In this document: in pieces, positions 58,201 through 64,000 of the stretch | Layout: every line of letters begins with the position of its first letter | How positions within the stretch are numbered: position 1 is the first letter of the stretch | Assembly (NCBI GenBank): GCA_016712275.1 | Contig: JADJRI010000021.1 | Coordinates: 1 to 64,000 of the forward strand | Length of the DNA: 64,000 nucleotides | Direction of reading: 5' to 3' | From: Planctomycetota bacterium | Lineage (GTDB): Bacteria; Planctomycetota; Phycisphaerae; UBA1845; UTPLA1 | Program-made: the position numbers and the translations under genes | The notes under the pieces: generated by a model | Told to the model about the DNA's origin: nothing | Databases searched by the model: none | The model's input: the letters and a program-made list of their open reading frames with translations, nothing else

Positions 58201-58705
58201 AGACGCTGTCGCCGTTCGTATCGATGCTGTGATCCGGCCGCTTTCGCACAAGAACGTAGGTCGACGAGCCGTCGTCGTCGAGTCCGCCGGGCGTGTCGCT
58301 CGTCGGAATGTGAAGCGAGGTAAATGATGCGATGTTTGCGGCGGGATCAATCAGGTTGAGATCGATCAGATTACTGAAGCCGCTTGTGTCGTTATAAAGG
58401 ACAAGGAACCCGTTTGATCCAAGCGTTAGTCCATCGAGAGCGTAGGCCTCGTCAATCTCAGGGACAACATCGCCGATGTCGATCATTCCATTTGCATCAA
58501 AATCGCGTCCGCCCTTGAGCAAGCCGATGGCATAGCCTGTCAGGTCCATTCCGGGTTTGCCGTAGAGTTCAATGTACTCCCATGGATCGTCGTCGCCCGG
58601 AGGGTTCTCGAAAATCTCATTAATGACAACCTGCCCAAATGTCGTGCTTACAGCACAAAGCGAGAATGCGACGGCGAGCAACCAGTGGGGTCTTCTCAAT
58701 GGCAT
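55208..58705 (-). CDS. Giant secreted lamin-tail-domain protein with dockerin-like C-terminus
   Basis: The product has about 1165 residues. A signal peptide (HWLLAVAFSLCAVSTTFG) is followed by a first lamin-tail domain (VVINEIFENPPGDDDPWEYI). Three more copies with the pattern RITEYMYSG-GEFVEFTN and DMTGWSY-DS follow, near residues 495, 720 and 950. Two Cys-rich linkers of the planctomycete type (VGACCTAGVC, VGACCRVDGTC) separate them. A dockerin-like tail has Ca-binding-type repeats (CLGDSNESGSIGTADIADFV, DMNTDGIMNGRDIQIFC). It is probably a surface or extracellular adhesive protein. ATG 58705 is chosen because GGAGG lies ten bases upstream; ATG 58714 touches it. Confidence 0.85.
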   Translation of the reverse strand: MPLRRPHWLLAVAFSLCAVSTTFGQVVINEIFENPPGDDDPWEYIELYGKPGMDLTGYAIGLLKGGRDFDANGMIDIGDVVPEIDEAYALDGLTLGSNGFLVLYNDTSGFSNLIDLNLIDPAANIASFTSLHIPTSDTPGGLDDDGSSTYVLVRKRPDHSIDTNGDSVYGPAYAFRKDVRHDVNFDDQADFGTEVNSILTAELAQTVEPFQMVDDIAWSSDAGKEYTRSAEHELSDTPGFNADAISRYRFYLANPQRGYRTVGNALAPFTIKPTTIIDESLFYGEIANVFPGATFLEYATGNDVLTGHPLSKSPTDTAAARFDGTCDPEPDDFANPACTSNAAGVYEFSDLPVLDFKLTPGSFNDHPTDTNIRQFRFVRGDFNSDGLINQIDRRLIEDRLGQTLDDTASDTYDPTPAAPGSGDEVSYSRYLRQGVDFQLVLMARDMDTDDGPGGTNADAVTQDDIDAFLAECSVCDDIATPPAVRITEYMYSGGSGEFVEFTNLSASPVDMTGWSYSDSARLPGHVDLSAFGIVQPGQSVILTEGERAEFAIDWNIVGEKIIGLLTVNLSRNDEINLYDNAGNLADRLTFGDQTFPGTIRTQNFSGWPCDTAVGANSIAGWRLSLIGGDAQNSRFSANGDVGNPGSFVTSDCSTTLAVGACCTAGVCSAGPGTTAAFCQQTGGIYHGDGVTCATVTCPQPSNAIVRITEYMYSGPGGEFIEITNLDSAPVDLTGWSYDDSARVQGTFDLGMLGSLAVGESAIITDATAAAFRTHWGLPISAKVIGDLGFNGNGNNLSRNDEINIFDASGTLVDRLTYGDEAFPGTIRTQNASGWPCLVAVGANDIANWVLSIAGDAQGSIAAGGAVGSPGIYMADVCAGEDPVGACCRVDGTCDDGLTMTACQATNGTWQGANTSCESTDCPSPSDQLMRITEFAYSAVNGEYIEFTNIGATPIDMTGWSYDDDSNIPGTTLLSAFGIVNPGESVILTEAVATAFATSWNLAGVDIIGENSNNLSRNDQINLYDSAGLLVDRLNYGDQTYVGTIRTQNISGWTCHENLGANNIFDWQLSVVGDAQNSVLSAGADRGSPGSYANVSCAPQCSTCLGDSNESGSIGTADIADFVGCLLGNTPLGQCLCSDMNTDGIMNGRDIQIFCNTLIGSPGACP

Positions 58706-58945
58706 CTTCTTCATTCCTCCAATTGATTCTGCGTGTGTGTTCTTACGCTCTGTTTTTAATGACAGCCTCTTGAAATTCGAGGCGCGAAGTTCATTCTGAA
58801 TTCTGTGATTTCACTCCTATATGCCATTTATATGACACAAGGAGAAAGGCCTGGTTTTATTGGCTTCGCCCCCCTGCATCGAGCAGGCAACCCCCAACCT
58901 GCCGCAATCCCCGGCTTCAACCGTCGAGGTTGAAGAAGCCCGCGT

Positions 58946-59860
58946 TTACTGCAGCATAAATCGGTTTGCAGACCGGCGTCCAATGCTGAGCACGCCGTCA
59001 AAGACTTCATTGTTCAGATCTTTTTGACCGTGCGGGTTGGTCGCCGTCAGCACGCCGAATTCTCCATCGCGATCCCGATCCGAGAAAACACCGACATGTC
59101 CATCGGCGAAGAGCACGTTGGCTCGAATACGGTTGTGCTGTTTCAGTGGGTTGAAACTGCCTGATCCATGAGCCGGGCCGAAGTCGTTGAAGTTTTGTGT
59201 GCCATAGGGCCCGGCAAACGGACCGTCGGTCATCGTCTTTACCGAGCGCTCCCCAAGCACGAGATCGTTCGGATCGGTGCGGCCGTCGCTGATCAGCGGC
59301 ACCCGCGAGGATTGCGTATTTTTCAAATTGCTTGCACTGAGCGGGCCGACGGTGTCGGCCAGGCTTCGCAAATTGGAACCGCCCGAGACCGGATTCCACT
59401 CCGTGCGCCCCATGTACCACGATTGCGTGTAGTTGGTGTTGTAGCCGAGATCGATCAGGGCCTGTGCATCCTGCGGCGAATAGGTGCCGCCGCTGATGCC
59501 CAATTTCTGGTTGTAACGGGCCGGGTTTGAAGGACAAAGCGCCTTGCCGGGAAATCCAGAGTTGGAGTTGACCAGGTCGGCCACCCAGCCCACGGCATCC
59601 ACCGGGCCGTCGCGACCGGAGGCGACATCCGGATCGAACGAGCCGCTGCAAAGATATTCGTCATTTGAATTTGCATAGGCCAAAAAGCCAAGGCCGAATT
59701 GCTGCAAGTGGGCCTTGCATTGCGTCTCGCGACCGCGCTCGCGGGCAGCGCTCAAGGCGGGCAGAAGAATGGAAATCAGCAGCGCAATAATGGCGATGAC
59801 AACGAGAAGCTCAATAAGGGTGAAGGCCGCTCGGGTCGAGTCCGCGTTAGTCTTTTTCAT
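58946..59860 (-). CDS. Planctomycete type II prepilin-like protein
   Basis: The N-terminus has the type IV prepilin cleavage site and helix (RAAFTLIELLVVIAIIALLI). The ~300-residue body ends with NVLFADGHVGVFSDRDRDGE, the H-x9-DG-type signature of the DUF1559/prepilin families abundant in Planctomycetes. ATG 59860 follows AAGGAAC. These proteins are thought to form part of a pseudopilus or cell-surface layer. The 230 bases between this gene and the lamin-tail gene hold no gene. Confidence 0.85.
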   Translation of the reverse strand: MKKTNADSTRAAFTLIELLVVIAIIALLISILLPALSAARERGRETQCKAHLQQFGLGFLAYANSNDEYLCSGSFDPDVASGRDGPVDAVGWVADLVNSNSGFPGKALCPSNPARYNQKLGISGGTYSPQDAQALIDLGYNTNYTQSWYMGRTEWNPVSGGSNLRSLADTVGPLSASNLKNTQSSRVPLISDGRTDPNDLVLGERSVKTMTDGPFAGPYGTQNFNDFGPAHGSGSFNPLKQHNRIRANVLFADGHVGVFSDRDRDGEFGVLTATNPHGQKDLNNEVFDGVLSIGRRSANRFMLQ

Positions 59861-60191
59861 CAACAATGTTCCTTGAAAACAAAGGCGCCGGTCTCGCCTT
59901 TATGCCCAAACTCGATGCGATGCCGCCGATTCGGCACCATGACGCTTCAGTCTCCCTTGCGGTCTCGCGGCGGCCATTCTCGCATTCCTGCCCTTCGAAC
60001 GCGTCGCGCCCAACGAGTGTGAACAATAGTTTTTCATTGTGTTGAGATGATTCGGGCAATGTTAATATTTGATGAAGCATTGTTGATGCCATTGATTCGA
60101 GGCCATGTTTGGCGGCACAATAGGGTCGCAATCGCGGCAAAAATCACAGCCCCGTGGCTCGACCCGGCAGACACAAAACGAAAGAGGAATT
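59861..60191. other. Divergent intergenic region without a gene
   Basis: I see no coding sequence. The stretch 60020-60080 is AT-rich (GTGAACAATAGTTTTTCATTG, ATGTTAATATTTGATGAAG in parts) and probably contains the promoters of the divergent prepilin and response-regulator genes. Confidence 0.4.
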
Positions 60192-60953
60192 ATGCTGGCA
60201 ACCAAGGCCTCAAACAGCGTGGATCAAACCTCGATGTCCAGAACACCCAAAAGGAATATCCTCGTCGTGGAAGATGAAAACGATCTGGCCGACTTGATTT
60301 GCTTTAATCTGCAGCGGGAGGGATTTGCGACGCGCCGGGTGGATTCCGGCGACAAGGCCGTGGGTGAAATTCGGCGCGATCCACCGGATTTGATTGTGCT
60401 CGACCGCATGCTGCCGGTCATGTCCGGGGATGAGGTGGCTCAGGAAGTTCGTCGCGATCCGTCAACATCGACTATTCCCATCATCATGATCACTGCGAAA
60501 GTCGAAGAGTCCGACCAACTCGTCGGCTTCGCTCTGGGCGCCGATGATTATGTCGCCAAGCCCTTTTCACCAAAGGTTCTCGTGGCAAGAGTCACGGCCA
60601 TGCTTCGCCGCGGAGAAGCGCCGACTTCGGATCCTGAGATCATGCGAAGGCCCTTCTCGCTCGACTGGAATCGCCACGAACTCAAGGTCGCCGGAATTGC
60701 CATCGGCGTGACCGCCACCGAGTTTCGCCTCATGGGCACGCTCACGAGTGGCAGCGGGCGCGTGCTGGATCGTGGCTCGTTGATCGACAAGGTACTCGGT
60801 CAGGGGGCGGTCGTGCTCGATCGTACGATTGACGTACATATCACGTCGCTTCGCAAGAAGCTTGCGTCGGCCGATCCGGCGTCCGATCATGCGTCGTGGA
60901 TTCATACGGTGCGCGGCGTGGGCTATTGCTTCCGTCCGCCGACCGGTGAATGA
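60192..60953 (+). CDS. OmpR/PhoB-family response regulator
   Basis: The receiver domain reads NILVVEDENDLADLICFNLQ, LIVLDRMLPVMSGDEVAQEV with the phospho-acceptor Asp, ITAKVEESDQLVGFALGADD and YVAKPFSPKVL. The winged-helix output domain has TATEFRLMGTL and RTIDVHITSLRKKLAS, VRGVGYCFRP. ATG 60192 follows AGAGGAATT. It is followed after 21 bases by a histidine-kinase gene, as in PhoB-PhoR systems. A phosphate-starvation role is plausible from the similarity. Confidence 0.85.
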   Translation: MLATKASNSVDQTSMSRTPKRNILVVEDENDLADLICFNLQREGFATRRVDSGDKAVGEIRRDPPDLIVLDRMLPVMSGDEVAQEVRRDPSTSTIPIIMITAKVEESDQLVGFALGADDYVAKPFSPKVLVARVTAMLRRGEAPTSDPEIMRRPFSLDWNRHELKVAGIAIGVTATEFRLMGTLTSGSGRVLDRGSLIDKVLGQGAVVLDRTIDVHITSLRKKLASADPASDHASWIHTVRGVGYCFRPPTGE

Positions 60954-60974
60954 CGACGGAGCCCCGCGCCCTTG

Positions 60975-62898
60975 ATGAAGCCCGGACGCTTTTTTTGGAA
61001 ACTGTTTCTCGGCAATGTGCTGCTGATGGTGCTCGTGCTCGGCGCCTCGGTGTGGCTCATTGTTCGCGAAGTGGAAAGCGCCGCGCGCGAAAATCTCACC
61101 CATCGCCTGCTCGCACAAGCCGTCACCATTCGACATGCCGTGGAAAAGCACTTTGATGGCATACATCGCCTGGATTTACGGGCGGTCGCGTGAATTAGGA
61201 CAACTGAAGCAGGCCGACATTCGTGTCACGATGGTCGCCGTCGATGGCACGGTGTGGGCAGATTCAGAGGCGGAACCCGAAACAATGGCGTCGCACGGCG
61301 ATCGTCCGGAGATCAAGCAGGCATTGAGCGGCGGGTGGGGACACGCCGAGCGGCGGTCGGAGACGCTCAAGTGCGACATGAAGTATGTGGCCGTTCGCGT
61401 GGACAATGCCGAAGGAGTGGCACTTGGAACCGTGCGTGTCGCGATGCCCGTGCGGGGAATCACGGCGCAAACATCGACCATGACGCGGCTGATCTGGCAG
61501 ACGGCGGCGGTCGGCCTCGGGGCCGCCTGTCTCATCGCGTTGGGGCTGGCCTATGTCTGGAGCAGCCCCATCCAGCGCATTACGGAAACGGCAAGAAGCC
61601 TGTCGCGCGGCTATTTGTCGGCACGAACCGAGGTTCACGGCGGAGACGAAATCGCCCAGATGGCGCGATCGCTGAATCAGATGCGCGAATCGATCGCCGG
61701 CCAGTTATCGACGATTGAACGTCAGCGTAAAAATCTCGAATATCTGATTCGCAGCCTGACGGAAGGCGTCATTGTGGCGGGATCCAGCGGCAGGATCGTG
61801 CTGATGAACGAAGCGGCATGTCGCCTGCTCGGCACCATGCCATCGGGCGAGCCTGAAAGCCTTGGCCGAACCGGCTTGCTTCGCGACGAAGCCAAAGTGA
61901 ATCTCGACCTGCTCGTCGGCCGAAATGTGCGTGATTGCATTACCCAGCCGCAATTGGCCGAGTTCCTTTCCGAGGAAAACAAGGCTCGCCCGGACGATAA
62001 TGCCGGGGAGGGTTCGTCAGGCGGCCAGGCAGTCAAGGAGTTTCGGCTGCAGGTGGAACACCGCACCGGCGCCGTTCATTTGCTGGCGCGATGCTCCAGG
62101 ATCGGCCTGCCGTCCATGGCCAATGGCGATGCGACCGACTCGGTGGGCCGCATGGTCGTCTTGACGAACATTACGGAGCTGACCCGTACAATTCGAATGA
62201 AAACGGATTTCGTGGCGAATGCGTCGCACGAACTTCGCACACCGCTCTCGACCATTCGCGCATCGGTCGAAACACTCGAGCAAATGAACCTGTCAGACGA
62301 TGCCGATGCCGCCGCGAATTTCATTCGCGTCATCGGGAAGCACACCAACCGGCTCGAGGAACTGGTAAATGACCTCTTGCACCTTTCCCGATTGGAATCG
62401 GCCGCGGCCGAGTTTCATCCGGAAGCGCTTCGGCTCGATGAGCTGCTCGACGACCTTTACACACGCTTTAGCCATTCCATCAAGTCAAAGGGCCTGGTTT
62501 GGGACTTGCAATGTTCCGAATCCAGCCGTGACATCTTCGCAAATGGAAAGCTGCTAAGGCTCGTGCTCGACAACCTGGTCGCGAATGCAATCAAGTTCAC
62601 CGATCCCTCCGGACACATCTGGATCAGTTGTGCCCGGCTGGGCAAATCGATTTCGATCGAAGTGCGTGATGATGGATGCGGCATTCCCAAGGAAGATCAG
62701 GATCGGGTGTTCGAACGCTTCTACCAGGTCGAACGCGCCAGAAGCGGCGCGGGTCGAAACCACCCCGGTGAACGTGGAACGGGGCTGGGGCTGTCAATCG
62801 TTCGCCATGCTGTCGCGGCCATGAGCGGCACGATCCTTCTGAAGAGCCAGCCCGGCAAGGGCACAAGCGTAACGCTGTTTGTGCCGCAACCCGCGTAA
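60975..62898 (+). CDS. PhoR-type sensor histidine kinase (one frameshift)
   Basis: TM1 (LFLGNVLLMVLVLGASVWLI), a periplasmic part, TM2 (AAVGLGAACLIALGLAYVWS), HAMP, a PAS domain (LIRSLTEGVIVAGSSGRIVL), HisKA (VANASHELRTPLSTIRASVE) and HATPase motifs (NLVANAIKF, RDDGCGIPKEDQDRVF, GTGLGLSIVRHAV) are present. The frame breaks near 61185, where LDLRAVA-stop should continue as RELGQLKQADIRVTMVAVDG. The gene lies outside the mobile region, so this break favours sequence error. It partners the response regulator upstream. Confidence 0.85.
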
Positions 62899-63003
62899 TG
62901 CGCGCGGTAAGATTGCAAATAACTGGCGCTATGATTGACCGCAAAAGCGCGATCGCCCAACCCTTGGGCAATTTGAATCCGGATAAGTCTCGATAGTGTT
63001 TAA

Positions 63004-63076
63004 TGGGCGATGAGGGACTCGAACCCCCAACCCCCTCGGTGTAAACGAGGTGCTCTGCCAATTGAGCTAATCGCCC
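63004..63076 (-). tRNA. tRNA-Val (anticodon TAC)
   Basis: On the minus strand the acceptor stem GGGCGAT pairs with ATCGCCC (63076-63070 with 63011-63005). The D arm is TTAGCTCAATTGGCAGAGCA-like. The anticodon stem CCTCG/CGAGG encloses the loop TTTACAC, giving TAC for valine. The T arm is GGGGGTTCGAGTCCC. Confidence 0.93.
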
Positions 63077-63205
63077 GGCATGCCGGTCATTCGACCTTAG
63101 TCATCTTAGCCGTCCATCAAATTGGGGACAATCGTAACGATCGGAAGTTTGGCCGCATTGAGCGGGCGAACCAAGCCGCCTAATGGGTCGTCAAATTCAA
63201 ACCGC

Positions 63206-63687
63206 TCAACGCAAAGGGCCGGGGCCGAGATCTTCTTCGGTCATGACCGCGAATTGCCGTCCTACAAGCAGGCGGACGGCTGTTTCCAGTTCTTCGGTAT
63301 GAATGGCCAGGGCGGCGCGTCCGGTCGGTCGGGTCAGCAGGGGATAGGCATAATCAATATTAACTTCGCCGGCGAGCAAGGCCGAGCAAATGGACCGCAA
63401 GCCGTGTCCGGCGGGAACTTCCACAACAACCAACTCTGTTTCGCTGATCGGGAAGTTGCGATCCTTCAGCGCGTTGATGGCAGCATCATTGTCATCGCAA
63501 ATAAGCCGCACAACGCGCAGTCAATGGCATGAACGACCGACATGCCGACCACGCGGACATCCGATCCCTCAAAGGCCTGAAACAATCTTGACAACGCGCC
63601 GACGCGGTCATCCAGAAAGACCGAGATTTGTCGGACAGTGGGCGATCGGAACGTTTCAGCGGTTTCAAAATCGTATTTTGCTGGCAT
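63206..63687 (-). CDS. ACT-domain protein (one frameshift)
   Basis: The first ACT unit (RQISVFLDDRVGALSRLFQA, VRVVGMSVVHAIDC) is followed, in another frame, by a second (VRLICDDNDAAINALKDRNF, ELVVVEVPAGHGLRSICSAL). The break is near 63519; one added base makes a single ~160-residue protein. Paired ACT domains of this kind sense amino acids. It lies divergent from trpB with 97 bases between. Confidence 0.75.
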
Positions 63688-63784
63688 AACGAGTATTCTA
63701 TCGGGTTTTCAGGGAAGCTGGAATAGAAATGTGAGGGTGCCCGATCGCACCTGATCGCAACGTGAATTGGAACCAAAAGCAGCG

Positions 63785-64000
63785 ATGAACGGCGGTTTCG
63801 ACATTAACAACAGGCAAATGGACGCGACTTGGCCGGATGCCGCAGGTCGATTTGGGCGTTTCGGCGGGCAATTTGTGCCGGAAACACTGATGTGTGCCGT
63901 GCAGGGGCTTGCCGCGGAATACGAGTCCGCCCGGTCTGACGGCGCATTTTGGGACGAACTGGATGGTTACCTGTCGCGCTACGTAGGCCGTCCAAGCCCG
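63785..64000 (+). CDS. trpB: Tryptophan synthase beta chain, 3' end outside window
   Basis: From ATG 63785 the 72 visible codons read GRFGRFGGQFVPETLMCAVQ, then LAAEYESARSDGAFWDELDG, YLSRYVGRPSP. This is the conserved TrpB start (G-x-FG-GG-FVPE and the YVGRPSP motif near residue 70). The PLP-binding Lys lies beyond the window. The enzyme joins indole and serine into tryptophan. Confidence 0.9.
   Translation, partial: MNGGFDINNRQMDATWPDAAGRFGRFGGQFVPETLMCAVQGLAAEYESARSDGAFWDELDGYLSRYVGRPSP

Overview
The window looks like a chromosome segment of a planctomycete, probably of the Phycisphaerae type. Three things point that way: a type II prepilin with the planctomycete ending NVLFADGHV (58946-59860), a very large secreted protein with four lamin-tail domains, CC-rich linkers and a dockerin-like tail (55208-58705), and GC-rich genes with many GTG/TTG starts. 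Taxonomy is inferred from these hallmarks only.

About 1-50 kb is a dense heavy-metal resistance region with four RND-type efflux clusters. Cluster 1 (1629-8800) is a small secreted Cys/His-rich protein, CzcC, a 65-aa peptide, CzcB and CzcA. It is followed by small His-rich and membrane proteins and a Zn/Cd/Pb P-type ATPase (9869-12067). Cluster 2 (12078-18010) is a second small secreted Cys-rich protein, a CzcB-type adaptor fused to three Cys-His repeats, and an RND pump. A MerR-family metal regulator with a textbook promoter (18182-18230) and a Cys-repeat secreted protein follow. Cluster 4 in map order (29501-39855) is a copper/silver system: two YHS-domain proteins, CusC, a giant CusB with several extra metal-binding modules, CusA with a Cys/His insertion, an HMA-MauE membrane protein and a 28-aa hydrophobic peptide. 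The last cluster (40393-46841) repeats the order of cluster 1, but its pump gene has lost about 115 codons. It is followed by a small lipoprotein and a DMT permease with a His-rich tail.

Between the clusters lie signalling and stress genes: an ECF sigma/anti-sigma pair, a membrane PP2C phosphatase, an HD-GYP protein, a redox-type lipoprotein, a glycogen-binding-domain protein, a methyltransferase, a YHS protein, a truncated universal stress protein, a DUF389 membrane protein and a lipoprotein serine protease. Together the region would bind metal in the periplasm, move it out of the cytoplasm (ATPase, DMT) and pump it across the outer membrane (RND/CzcC).

From 48.9 to 54.8 kb is a mobile-DNA graveyard. 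It holds a tyrosine integrase beside a tRNA-Gly(CCC) gene, then two integrase fragments sharing a 190-bp direct repeat around pieces of a restriction/helicase-like defence module. A DUF2188 protein, an RHH/GNAT pair, a conjugative coupling-protein fragment and an MFS gene cut off at about 54.8 kb follow. From 54.8 kb rightward the genes look like resident chromosome: the lamin-tail protein, prepilin, a PhoB/PhoR-like two-component system, tRNA-Val(TAC), an ACT-domain protein and the start of trpB.

Many genes on both sides of the border carry single-base frameshifts, often in homopolymers (for example G5 read as G4 near 6252). I read most of these as consensus errors rather than biological decay. 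The truncations at 46.15, 51.18, 52.74, 54.46 and 54.79 kb and the internal deletion in the integrase are structural and look real.
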